Below are positions 42,461-53,883 of a stretch of 64,000 bases of DNA, piece by piece; within the stretch, counting starts at the first letter, position 1, and every line of letters begins with the position of its first letter. The stretch is from Mallotus nudiflorus. Taxonomy: Eukaryota; Streptophyta; Magnoliopsida; Malpighiales; Euphorbiaceae. The DNA lies in assembly GCA_947683625.1 (NCBI GenBank), contig CANTUR010000279.1, positions 2,388,501 through 2,452,500 on the forward strand, in the 5' to 3' direction. The notes under the pieces are model-generated. The model was given only the letters and a program-made list of their open reading frames with translations. It did no database searches and was not told where the DNA came from. The position numbers and the translations under genes were made by a program.

Positions 42461-43426
42461 GAGGATATTAAGTTTGAGGCTTGCTTATAATCGATCATGA
42501 ATGAGAGGAGGAATAATTCCTTGCAATGTGTCTATATTTACTATAACTACGACACTGAATGGAATTATTAATAACATAATTTGAAAAGTAATATATGCCA
42601 TATGAGCCACCAAAATGTTAATAAGAGGAAGCCTTAGGTATTACTGAATCTACCTCTACTTTATGTGTTTCTACTACCATGTCCTTTTGAGAAAGATTAT
42701 TATTATCTACGAGATTGATTTATAACAGCAAGTTATGTCATTAGTGCAACAATGAGAGTGACATATTTTGATGTTTCAACAGCCAAGTTTTCTTTTTCAC
42801 TTAACAACAAATCCATAGAGATCATCAAATCCTATGGCATCTAATATTTTTTATAATGATTGAACAAAAGGGTGATACATAGCCCCTAAACCATTAATTG
42901 CAACTTGAACAAGATTATCCTTACTTACTAGTATCTAATGCTACTAACTAATCAAACATACTTTTAGCTCAATGTATATACTGAGTAATAGACTCGCTAG
43001 ACCCTTTTAACAATCAAAAAAATTTAGACTTGATGGTTCAGATCTGAGCTTTCAAACTAGAGGCATAAATATTGTCAAGCTTTTGCTAAGCTACTCAAGC
43101 TAATGATACACTAATGATTTGAGGGACAAAACTTTCACTAATATAACCTATAATCCAACTGAGCACCAATTGATCTTGACAAAACCATGCAGTAAAAGCT
43201 GGATTTGTTTGATTATCATTAATAACTTTAGGAGGAGGTTCTAATGTTCCATCTATATATTTAGCAAGATCATAACTATAGAGAAGAGGTAATATTGTGC
43301 TTTCCATAACAAATAATTTGTAGCTGTGAGTTTGATAGGTAATTGATGTGTTATATTTGGTAAGGAAGAGATAGTGGATGATGAGCTTGGAATAATAGCA
43401 ATATTGATAGAATTGGAAGCAGACAT
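42461..43426 (-). pseudogene. gag: Copia-2 gag, broken
   Basis: Minus strand from the ATG at 43424-43426. The N-terminus is Ser/Asn/Ile-rich with an L-P-I-K-L block and N-Y-L-L-W-K, as in UBN2 gags. A frameshift near 43295 leads to L-P-L-L-Y-S-Y-D-L and W-F-C-Q-D-Q-L-V-L-S-W-I (43095-43307). The zinc knuckle at about 42525-42570 has lost its second cysteine (C-R-S-Y). A spacer with stops follows to the protease. Confidence 0.82.
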
Positions 43427-43473
43427 GATTGAAGCAAAAGAAAAATAAAACTTTGGTTGTTAAGCCCTTGATG

Positions 43474-43485
43474 GCTCTAATACCA
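43474..43485 (-). other. Primer-binding site of copia-2 (initiator tRNA-Met type)
   Basis: On the minus strand TGGTATTAGAGC directly follows the 5' LTR end. One transition separates it from the usual TGGTATCAGAGC. Confidence 0.88.
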
Positions 43486-43646
43486 TGATGAAGAATTTAT
43501 GCAGTACATTCATTGAGTATTTCAATACAATAAATGTATATATATACTATAAGAGACAAGCATAAGAGTACATGATAAACTACACAAGTGTCCTATACCA
43601 AGTCTAACTCTATTATTACAACTATAATATATCTATTCTCTTATCA
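43486..43646 (-). repeat. 5' LTR of copia-2 (161 bp)
   Basis: TG at 43486 and CA at 43645-43646 on the plus strand bound a 161-bp block that matches 8985-9104 and adjoins the primer-binding site. Confidence 0.82.
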
Positions 43647-45280
43647 GTTTTCTTCTCCTTAATTTATTTCTTGAAGAATTGAAGAAAACATGTTTCCCAT
43701 ATTTTTAGAATTTACAAAAATGGTCTCAGTACGTATTAGGGCCGTTTTCACCATTTCCGACATGAAAATGTATAAAAAATATGGAAACGTTGGCTTCCAT
43801 ACATTTCTGTGTAGTGTAGCCTTTCACCTTTCTTTTTTTCCTCGTAAATAAAGCTAACAATGTTTTCAATTCTAAAGGTTTTACTATTTTTATAATCTAA
43901 GTTTTTAAAACAAATTGTTAAAAAATGTTGTTAGTTTCATGAATCAGTCAAAATAATTTGTTATTAATTAACTATTAAAGTTATTTTTCAATATTTCAAC
44001 AGTAAAATTACAAATAATATATTTTTAACATTTGAATCAAATGATAATTTTATATGTTTTCCGTTATAAGTATATAACTTATATATCAAGATTATATCTA
44101 AAAATATAAAAAGTAATGAAAGTAATAAATTTTCTTGCAATGACAATATGTTATAGGGTTAACGATCTCATTTTTCTCAATTTTATTCAAATTATCAATT
44201 ACATCTTATTTGTTAAGGTCTATCAATATTATATCAATTTTTTTTGAATTATTTCATTTATTTCAATTCTTTTAATAGGGATCTATATAAACTTTTATAA
44301 ATTATTGTAAACTTCCTTAAAAAATTTATCCACTTAATTTTTTATTTCATTAAAAACTAAGTAATAAAAAACCCAACCAATGATAAAATAGTTTTAAAAA
44401 ATTCAGATAAAATTTGAAATTACTTAATAAATGTTATAAATAAAATTTAATAATTTTTATAATTTTTTGTGAATCCAAATTAATTTGTTTGCTTTAAATG
44501 AAAATTTATTTCTAGTTCCCTAATTTTCAAATAATAGAATTACTTATAAGCAAATCAAATACTAACAAATTAGTTTCAATTTCTAAATAAAGTTTTACGA
44601 TATCAAGTCTATATTTTCCATAAGTATAAAGTGCCCAATTTTTATTATTTTTATTTTCTAAAAATAGCTTTACCTCCTTTTGTTTCATTGTTACTTTATC
44701 ATGTAGGATTAGATTAAAATGGTATTTTAGATTTATAAAAAATATAATTTAATAATATCACATTTATTCGAAACCAACACATAAAATTAATAGAAAATAA
44801 ATTCCATTTAAAATTTATTTGGAAATGCATAGAAGCTCTTTACATAACTTAACCAAACACTACAAATAAATTGGCACTAAAAACTTTTGCAACAAATTTT
44901 ATAGTAATTTTTTAAAAACTATATTTTTATCCTTGTTAGAATATTGGATATAAATAAAATAATTCAAAAAGTTTGATATGATAAACTGATAGAATTAAAT
45001 GGATGGGTTACAATTGATAATTAGGGTAAACTCATTGATAAATGAAACAATAATCCTATACTATAATAGTTAGAGTTTCAACGTAGATACAATAATAATA
45101 TATATATAAAAAAAAAAACCCTTTTGCGGTTACTGAAATGTCTTAAATTACATAGTAATGTGTGTGTGTCGGTATATCCACACAGAGGAGATATATATAT
45201 ATATATTGTAATTGCAACATGATTTGGCCTATAGTTATGTCAATATTCAAGATATAGTGGTGATAGACTTGAAAAGAAAG
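43647..45280. other. AT-rich stretch without recognised feature
   Basis: No open frame, LTR end or repeat match was identified. Short TA and GT dinucleotide runs lie at 45090-45207. It may be old flank into which copia-2 inserted. Confidence 0.5.
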
Positions 45281-45284
45281 TGAG

Positions 45285-46075
45285 TATTATTTCTAATTAT
45301 AATGAGATTGCTAATGTATACATTGTGCACATCAAGATTCCATTTTGAGACTAAGTAAAGATAAACATTATTTGGAATTTACAAATCCTTATTGACAAAG
45401 AAACGAGTTTAGTTCTTTATGCCAAGCACAAAGGGTTTGCTTTAAACCATAAATGTCATTTTGAGCTTATAGATATAATAATCAAAATGTCATGTATTGA
45501 AAAAAACTAAATGGTTATGCCATGTACTTTATGATGACAACCTTTCCTTGAGGAAATGCATTGTTGACATCAAGTATATGCAATTGCCAACCATAATCAG
45601 GATTTGTGAAGGTTAAAAGTAAACTTCATTGGGGAGAAATTGTACTATGATATATGATATTCAACCTCAAAAGGAGATTGAGTAATAGATTTTTTCTTTG
45701 ATCTCTAAGAAATTATACTCTCCATGATAGACAAGACAAGTAGTAGAACTTCGACGATTCAAATTTTCAATATAATTTGTAACCCAAAAAGGCATGCACA
45801 TTATTACTATTGCAAGAGAGGAAGAGACCATAATGTATGATACTCTTAAAGGTATCATATAACTTGCTTAAAATCCAATGAAATCATAATAGTGAGTTCA
45901 TGAATTGAAGTATATTTTTACTATAAAATTTACATTAGCTTGGTAAAGGTAAATTATTATAAAGAACAAATTATAATCTAATAGCATTTTAAGCTAACAA
46001 GAGGAGAACCATTATTAAGAGAGAGTGAGGTGGAAGTTAGTAATGATGTAGTAATAGATTTGGCCCCAAGCATAC
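45285..46075 (-). pseudogene. pol: Copia-3 reverse transcriptase, second (duplicate) segment and spacer
   Basis: Minus strand. At 45540-45600 a decayed Q-x-D-V-N-N-A-F-L-like block and at about 45300-45330 a remnant of the catalytic region can be matched, base by base, with 46400-46700 and 46240-46330. The region 45660-46075 has fragments that could be RNase H. Heavily decayed. Confidence 0.5.
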
Positions 46076-47000
46076 TTATTTCATGAAGAATATCAATAAT
46101 GCACTTCTATTGACTTAGGAAGAGGCCATTTTTTGTTTGTATCACTTCCACAATATTAAAGTAGTGAAAATCACTAAGGTCTTTATGAAAGAATCTACAA
46201 AATATAATGGTTATAAACTTTGAAATAAATATATAATTATTTCAGGTTATAATGAGATCATCATTGTATACCAATAAGTGTACAAATAAAATTGAGGATT
46301 ATTACTAATTATAATAAGATCAATTATGTATAACAACATATACATCATAATTTCAATTTAAGTATAGATAAATAAAGATGAATTTTATTTAGAATTAACA
46401 AGTTCTTATTTATAAAGAAAATAGCTTAGTTTTTTATACCAAGTACAACATGCTTGCTTTATATTATACAGTCTCTTACATGTAAAATCCATATGACATC
46501 TATTGACAAAACTAGGTGGTTGAGCCATGTACACTTCTTTCAAAAAAGTTCTTTAAAGAAATGCACTACTGACATTGAGTTGATGCAATGACCAACCCTA
46601 AGAAAGGGCATAGGTAAGAACCACCTAAATGGTTGTAAGCTTTAAAATTATATTAAATGTGTTAGTGTAGTATAATCCAAGCCACTGGTGGAAGCCTTTA
46701 GTAGTTATTTTAGCTTTATATTAATCAATGCTACCATCAAAATTTTGGTTCATTCAAAATGCTCATTTTGGATTTTTGGAACTAACACTCGAGAAGCATT
46801 ATGAATTAAGGCATTGAATTCATCAAACATATTTCTCATTAATGACCTTTATTGGCTCGAATGATATATGTAGGCTTTAAAGTTTTAGGAATTTGGTACT
46901 TAACGGTAGTAAATATTTGGTCATGTTTTAAAATGTGATTTTGAGAGTGATTTATCAAAGGATATTGAAGATAAGTATTTATGTTTATGGTGAGGGAGAG
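46076..47000 (-). pseudogene. pol: Copia-3 reverse transcriptase
   Basis: Minus strand. Blocks in order: D-Y-T-N-T-F (about 46670-46690), L-H-Q-L-N-V-S-S-A-F-L, E-V-Y-M-A-Q-P-P (46500-46570), L-Y-N-I-K-Q-A and W-Y-K-K-L, two remnants of the catalytic motif (Y-N-D-D-L-I-I at about 46240-46260 and a weaker one at 46310-46330), then the G-L-F-L-S-Q thumb block (about 46110-46140). Stops are frequent. The repeated catalytic region suggests local duplication. Confidence 0.7.
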
Positions 47001-47794
47001 AGTGGTGATGAGAAAGTGGAACTAGTAATGGTATTATGCAAGATTGATAAAAGAAGAGAATGAAGGTGAAGTACATAGACACATGGATAGAAAGATGAAT
47101 GTCATAGAATTACTATTGTGATTATAAAAAAAGTAATACAAAATGATCCCAGATAAAGGATTAACAGATTTGTGAACATATGAGATTATGGGTTAAGGAA
47201 GAGGAAGATGTGTAGCTATAAAATAAGTAGATTAGTTCACAATGAAAAGGTATTTCTATAGCATGAGGACTAGATATAGTCAGTGTTATACATGAAAAAA
47301 GAGATTCCTCAAATATAACATATGAGACATATATATTTTTTTGGATTTAGGATCATAACATAAATATGCACGTTGGTCCAGGGAGCAGCCAAGAAAACAC
47401 ATGGAGTATATTGAGGTTCTAATTTATAGGAGGTGCATAAGTGTATTGTTAGATAACATAAGTAACAAATACTTTCTAACTTAGCATGATTCACTTTATC
47501 AAATAATGACTCAAGTAGAGAGATGAGATTAAAAATGGTATGGGCAATGTATTTATTGAATAAATTGCACTTTTAAAAGACCAAAATGAAAGTAATAAAG
47601 AGGTTTGATATAATAGTATTGATCTAGTTCTTATAACATCTACATAACAACTTTTAGCAATGTTATTGTGTTAGGAAGCATATGGTGCAGTCATATTGTA
47701 GGTAATACCATGGGTTATAAATAGCTTTCTAAGAGCTTATTAGTGTTATTTTTCAAAATGTTGTTCGCTGATGATGTAAAACTAGAAAGCATCT
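47001..47794 (-). pseudogene. pol: Copia-3 integrase, C-terminal part
   Basis: Minus strand. 47309-47494 contains Y-K-L-E-P-Q-Y-T-P-C-V-F-L and a Y-V-M-I-L-N-P segment, the L-x-P-x-S-x-P-C-V-F-L-G-Y region of copia integrases. Upstream, about 47560-47780 shows Y-S-I-N-T-L-P and a decayed core end. Coding resemblance stops at about 47795, where the solo LTR begins, and resumes at 51330. Confidence 0.65.
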
Positions 47795-48378
47795 TGTTTG
47801 GATATGAATCAAATGTAAGGAAGCAAACTTTAAACCATCTCAAACCCTAAAACTCATAGATTACCTTTTTAAGTCAAATTGAACCATTTATAAAGTAAAT
47901 TGAACCTAACTCAACCTTTTACTTTAATGTATGTGGACTAAGAGGTTTGTACTCTATTTTGGTGGAAAATCTCTCTTGAATTGTGCTTCCTAAGTCAATA
48001 TGTCGAGTCTTAAAAGTGGACCCTTGTATAGTAGCTTATGGTGTTTTTTGGTTTGGTTCATGTCCTAACAACCTTGATTCATGCTTAATAAGACCTAAAA
48101 TAAAAGTCAAATTTTGGTTAGTTGTACTTTTTAGGGGTCAAAGGGCTAAAACTAGTAGTCTAAGTAGGTCCCGCATATGTCCATGTCAATATTTTTAGTA
48201 TTAAAATAAGGCACATGTTCTTAGGATTCATGAAAAAGTAAACAATATTCAATTTTACAATATTCTAGGACATATGTAATTAAAAGAATAAATTATGTAT
48301 GTCCTTTTATCTTTTAGTTATCTAAAAGTGTCCCTTTTCATGTCACTTAATTACATCATTTATTGCAAGGTTTTTGTC

Positions 48379-48387
48379 TATAAATAG
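48379..48387 (+). promoter_or_regulatory. Likely TATA box of solo LTR A
   Basis: TATAAATAG about 580 bp from the left edge. The equivalent in LTR B is TATAAATA on the minus strand at 57657-57664. Confidence 0.6.
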
Positions 48388-48424
48388 TAGCTTTAAAGAA
48401 GAATTTTAGGAAAGAGAGCCGATA

Positions 48425-48426
48425 AT

Positions 48427-48460
<34 letters not shown>
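48425..48460. repeat. (GA)n microsatellite
   Basis: GA dinucleotide run just downstream of the TATA box of LTR A. LTR B lacks a run of this length. Confidence 0.95.
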
Positions 48461-48461
<1 letters not shown>

Positions 48462-51329
48462 TGGCTAGAGAGAATTTAGATAAAAATCAAAGATAGAAAA
48501 TGAGTAAAAAAGAGAAAAATGTGAGAAAATATAGAAACTTAAGTCAAACTTTCTCAAAATTCACTTTTAATCCATTTTTTCTACCATATATTCAAAGCCT
48601 CCTATATTCAAAAAAAGAAAAAGAGTTTCTAATCTTCATTTCAAATACCAAACCTCTCAAAATCTTATTATTTTTAACCTTAAATAAACTAAACACCCTT
48701 AATTAGTGTACCTTGCTTCTAACCTTCTTTTGATCCATTATTTTGTGAGTTGTAATATAGTTTTTGGTTAATTTGAGACTAAACATCTTCTAAAATTCCT
48801 CCCCTTTTTAAATTTTTTTTGTGGTATTAAGGTCCATTCAAGTTAATTTTTCAGCCAAAATAAAGCAAACATCATCTTTGCCTAAGTATATGTATAACTG
48901 ACTATCAATTCTTTAATTGGTTGGCTATTCATCCCCCAAAACTAGTTGTTCTTGGTTTTAGACTGACTAATCATCTTACTTAGTCAATTGTTTAGACACA
49001 AACCTCCATTTTATTTTTCATATAAAATGACTCTAAAGATGGCTTTGGAGGCCACTTAAACCTATGAAAAAGTGGTTTGTGAACATCAAACACACCCCTA
49101 AGTGCCTCAGATGATTTTTAATTTTCATTTTGAAATTTTTATTTTAAGTTTATAACTTCAATTTTATACATTATTTTATATTGTTAGCAGTTGAATTTTA
49201 ATTTAAAGCATCCTTGTTGCTTTTAGTTGATGATTCAAAACTAATTGCACCTTTTAGATCTTAATTATATATGATCTATTCTATGTAATTTATGTGTTAC
49301 TAACTCTTGCCATTTGTTTATTTTTTAATAATGAATCTTGCATTCTTACATCATCCATTTATATCCTTATGTGTATGATTACATTAGCATGTGCTTAATT
49401 TCATATCACTATTATATTTATGCTTCATCTTTTAGTTATTTCAGGAGCATTATTATTTGAACTTCAAATTCCATTACTATCAATCTTGTGTGAACCTCAA
49501 AATTGCATACATATTATGTGAACACTAAATTTCATTATGCATCATATGCATTTGTGTGTACCCTGAATAATTGTTACTTGAATTATGCATTTGCATTACA
49601 TGCTTGCATAATATATATCTCTTATGAATAAATATCAAAGCTCTCACTCTTAGGCTCTACTAACATCTACTAACTCTTATTAGCAAGTAAAATTTGCTTT
49701 CCATGCCATTTTCCTTTTAGGCACTTCTATTATTATTCAAAATATGCATTTCTCTTTATATATTTATATCTACAAGTATATACTCTATCTATGAAATATG
49801 TGTATATATTTCAATATCATTTAAGTGTGATATGTATATATTGCATCATCATATGAGTGTTCTTATATTTCTATGTTTTAGTTCAACCTTCAATCTTTAA
49901 ATCTTTAATCTTCTATTCATTTCCCTTATTTGGTTTGAAACCAGCTTTTAACTTTCTTAACCATTTATTTTTCATCTTGGTCATGGGTGATGTTGTTTGC
50001 TTGAAATATGAAGAATAATAACTTGTTGAATAAAATCAATCCATTTAAGGATTAAAGCCTAGCTTTTGATACTTAAAATAGTGGATTGAAATGTTTATTC
50101 ATAAGACAAGTTAAAGGTATAAATGTAGTAAAATACTCAATATCATAAATGACATCACTTGGTTTTTAAACATTTTGATTCCATGCATTTAATTGGCTCA
50201 CCTTAAATTCAAAAGCTTTAATTAAATCTACAAGGTTTCTACATCAAGTGAACATTACTATAAATTATCTTCAATTTTATGAGATTCACTTTTCCTTTTC
50301 AAATATTTTATTTCAAAGTTCATTTCTTATTCCTTTTTTCACAATTTTAAATTTTTTTATTTCTTTATTTTAAATAAAACTAAATTTTGACTTATTTTTA
50401 ATAAATGGCTCTAAATCAAGTCTAAAGGCTCATTCCTTTTAACCAAAGGCATAAAAAGGAGATATGGATGAAAGTTTAAGCCACTTAGTTTCTTGTTTTA
50501 GTTTTCCTTGCATGAATAACTTATATATTGTTTGCATCATTGTTCATTTTTGCATGTTTGTGTTTCGTTATTATGTTTATATCTCGCTATAACATGCCAT
50601 ACTTACATATCATGTTTTACCATGTTTAGTATAGTATTTATGGCTTGATTTTCCATGCTTAAAAATGTTTTCATGTCATGATATACAATTGTTAACTTAT
50701 TTACCATGTTATGTTCAATGAGAATGTACCATGTTCATGTATAATTTCCATGCTACCATGAAATACAATGTTATGCCATGTTATGGTATGACTATATTCT
50801 TATTATGCTATGCTTTTATGTACAATTATTTATATATGTAATGCATGTTATATATTGCATTATGCAATTTTCATTCATTATCACCATGTTATTTATGTTA
50901 ATTATATGTTGTTGTTGCATTTGCATATAACAGTTGGTTCAACTTAGTACATATCTCTTAAAAGCATTGTATCAACATAGTGAGGTTGGCAATACTTAGT
51001 ATTCGAATAGTATGGGGATGCCTCCAAAGGAAAGAGCTAGCCCTTGCTCATATAGATATATGATCCCAAATTTCTTATTCATTGGCAAATTTAGTTCTAA
51101 GCAAGGGATCAAGTTGGCTTAGTCCCTAACTAAATAATTTTTTAGGTGATATCAAATGGGGCCTTCATTTTTCTTAAAACTAGGCTCTAGGGCTTTAAGA
51201 ACTCATGTTTTCCATCCCTAGGCACACCTTTAGTCTTCCTTTTATCATTCCTTTATTTTCACATAATAAAGAAAAAGGATCATGAACAAATTGGTGCTAA
51301 GTCAATGCGTTGACATAAATAGAACTTAA

Positions 51330-51830
51330 CACTCTCTCTAATATAATAAATAAAGGTGATTACCTTAACAAATTATTTTTCAATCAAGGATTTGAATTTA
51401 GAAAATAAAAAAATGTAATGTTTCATTTTAAGTGGATATAACCAAATATGTTTTATGTAATAATCAATAAAGATAATGTAAGACATAGGAGTAAGCCTTT
51501 ACACATTAGCATAAAAGGTAATTCTAATAGTGCAATACTTTTTAAGAATTGAAATAGCTAAAGACAACCTATGACTTTTATTTCAATGAGAAAAGGAAGA
51601 TAAGGATGATCTAACTAATAATGCTAATGGAAAAAAATAAGAATTGTCAGTTTTGTGATTAGACATGCCAAACAATCATGTATTGCATATACAAAAGATT
51701 TAATTCCTTCCATGAACCCATGGTAGCAAACTATACTACATGTCCTTCTTGAAACAAAAAAGGTTGGCTTATTGACTTGATTGTCTCACATTATATGACA
51801 TTAAATTTGCAAACAATTAAGGTTATGTTA
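51330..51830 (-). pseudogene. pol: Copia-3 integrase core and pre-integrase fragment
   Basis: Minus strand. Readable blocks: a K-S-H-R-L-S-L segment (about 51555-51575), then I-I-F-I-D-Y-Y, W-L-Y-P-L-K, and F-S-K-F-K-S-L-I-E-K (about 51375-51480). This is the region between the first and second catalytic Asp of copia integrase. It continues at 47794 after solo LTR A. Confidence 0.7.
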
Positions 51831-52535
51831 TTCTTTTATCTTATCAAACTCCTTTTCATTATAAAATGTTTATTTATATACTGTTACTATAACATCAATA
51901 CCTTATAATAATGTCAACGATGTTAACTATTCCTGAAAGAAGTGAAAAGAAAACAATGCAAAGGTTGACATGGATTAAATTGCTCAAGATAAATGCTTGT
52001 GAGTAAATGTGAACAAAAATTGGAGGGCCAAAGAAAGAAGCATTTGAAATCTAAGGATTTGGAAGGTAAGAAAGAAAGGTTAAGTGGAAGTAGAGTTAAG
52101 TTGTCATGCTTAGGAAGGAGATTTGGCTAACATGGGGACTTGTGTGCTATATTTAACCAAGAGATTAAATTGAAGGAAAATTCTTGTCTTTGCATTCTCA
52201 TTATTAAGCATATAATTACAACAAAAAATGAGAAATCGTAGAAGCTTTGTAAGTTTAGAACTTTTAAGAGAAAATGATGGAATATTAATCTACATGTCAT
52301 AGGTAGGCTCACAAATTAGCTTAAAGATAAGAAAGCGAGAATTTGATTAAGAAAGGAAGTTGTAATTGGTAAAGGAAAAGAGGCTCAATCAAAAGGTTTC
52401 AAAAAATTTGGTAAGAGTAAGGCTCAAGGACATCTTAAAGAGCTATTTGGTGCATCAAGGAGTTATATAGAACCAATTACCCATTCACTCTTATCACATT
52501 TGTAAATAACAATTTGGGTGGTTAGATTATGTAGT
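51831..52535 (-). pseudogene. Probable upstream part of copia-3 (gag/protease), not readable
   Basis: It lies where copia-3 gag and protease are expected, but no D-S-G, zinc knuckle or gag block can be recognised. The 61-codon minus-strand frame at 52127-52312 has no known motif. Confidence 0.35.
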
Positions 52536-53483
52536 TGATCACATGCATGTAGTTTTTACATATAAATTAGAACTTGATTTAGGTAGGAAAAGGGTGTTGA
52601 TATGTTTAATATGACAATAAAGTTTTCTTAAAAGCATGCATGATAAAAAAAAAGAATGTTTTCGCTTGGAAATGTAGTAGCATGTTATTTTATGATTAAG
52701 GGTTGTTAAAACTAAAAGGAGAGTGTTTTAGAAAATAATAGAATTAGGATTAGAGAGCACCCAATAAAAGAAAATTGTGTTTTAATGCTTCCCAAATTGG
52801 TTTTATTTCTATAAAATTCTTCTTAATATGCTACCTTTCTTAGTTGATTTGTCATTCTTTAAACAACTTTGAAATTTTTTATATTCAATAAAATTCTTTA
52901 AAATTTTTATAAAATTGTTATTATGTATGGCTATTCCATGTTGAATTCTTCACTTGGTTAATCATATGAAGAGTTATATCAAGTTTAGGCTATAAATAAA
53001 GCCTAAATGATGTACTAAAATGAAGAAAATGAGATTTGTGAATTTCTGGTGATGTGAGAAATAGCATTATTAAAATATCCTAAGAGTTAATAGTAGGATT
53101 TGGTAGGTAAAAAAAGTTTTGCTAGTGGAGCTGAGGGGAAAGATGCAATTAACTGCTCCAAAGAGGTAATTTAATAAGCTACTTGTATTTGAAAGTAGCA
53201 TGACATATTAATATTAGTCAGTTTAGCAGTTATACTCTTTTATATATAATGAATGCAATATAGATGTTTTTAATTGTAGTAAAATGCTTAAGAAATAACA
53301 TCCATAAAACATAAATGGTAAGCTTTATAATTTTGTTACTCAATAACAAAAAGGTAAGAATGTCTAAGCTAAAAGAGAGTTAATGCAAGAAAAAAGGAAT
53401 GCTTTGCCATATAGGTACATGAGTTGAATGATTTGAGTGTTATGGTCATCTAGTAATAGGTGCTAGTAGGGATAGGTGTCACA
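52536..53483 (+). repeat. 5' LTR of the chromovirus-like element
   Basis: The right end is clear: GATAGGTGTCACA before the primer-binding site, matching GAAGGGGTGTCACA at 63512-63525. The last 300 bp align well with the 3' LTR (AATGCTTTGCC against AATGCTTTACC, GGTCATCTAGTAATAGGTG against GTCATCTAATGAAAGGTG). The left end is set at TGATCACATGCATG from resemblance to TGTCACATCCATAC and equal length, and is less certain. Confidence 0.72.
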
Positions 53484-53487
53484 TTAT

Positions 53488-53499
53488 TGGTATTAGAGC
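53488..53499 (+). other. Primer-binding site of the chromovirus-like element
   Basis: TGGTATTAGAGC, four bases after the 5' LTR, pairs with initiator methionine tRNA with one transition. Confidence 0.85.
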
Positions 53500-53883
53500 A
53501 TAAGTTTGATCAATTTTGATGTAACTAGAGTGTATAAAAAAAAAAGGGAATAGTTAGTGATCAAATGATTTATGGACTTATTGATTAAAGGATGTGAGAT
53601 TTAATTATGGTAATGTTTTTATAATTATGGACAATAATGCATTTAACAAGAACTATGTGTACATTAAGCATGAAATTTGTATGTAATGGGGGAAGTATTC
53701 AATATATTTCATCATATGATATAAAAATGATAAGAGATAGAAAGTAAAGGTGCAGGTAGAGATAATCGATAGGAATATTTCCTATGATAATGGAAATTAT
53801 GGATTATGATAAAAAATTTAAGGAAATAGGGTCTAATTATAAGTATTGTTGATAAGTATATGCTATCAAGTCTATTGGAACTC
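53500..53883 (+). other. Leader of the chromovirus-like element, first part
   Basis: No open frame. It is interrupted by solo LTR B at 53884 and continues at about 58378. Confidence 0.6.

Larger units (their letters stand above)
8981..43646 (-). mobile_element. Copia-2: minus-strand Ty1/copia element split by a five-level nest
   Basis: Gag, protease and the integrase N-half lie at 41601-43426. The integrase C-half, reverse transcriptase and RNase H lie at 9120-11445, all on the minus strand. Taking out 11451-41600 leaves about 4.5 kb, a normal length for a small copia element. The LTRs are short: the complete one is 161 bp (43486-43646), and the other is cut at its left end by copia-1. The 5' LTR, with the primer-binding site beside it, is the right-hand one. 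Confidence 0.9.
47795..51323 (+). repeat. Long gypsy-type solo LTR A (about 3.5 kb), plus orientation
   Basis: It is bounded on both sides by copia-3 integrase fragments. It matches the reverse complement of 53884-58377 at many places: around the TATA box (TCTATAAATAGTAGC at 48377), in the ATG/TAC-rich middle, and near the end (GATATCACCTAAGAAATTAT at 54055 against a reverse-complement match near 51150). The right edge is placed where LTR B ends. The left edge is approximate (up to 50 bp uncertain). No second LTR or internal domain is seen. Confidence 0.7.

Noticed and set aside
43647..45280. Possible host gene fragment in the unassigned AT-rich stretch
   Set aside because: No open frame of length, no codon pattern and no splice-bounded blocks were visible.
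47983..48198. Plus-strand 71-codon frame upstream of the TATA box in solo LTR A
   Set aside because: No motif, lies in the U3 region of an LTR, and is not conserved in LTR B.
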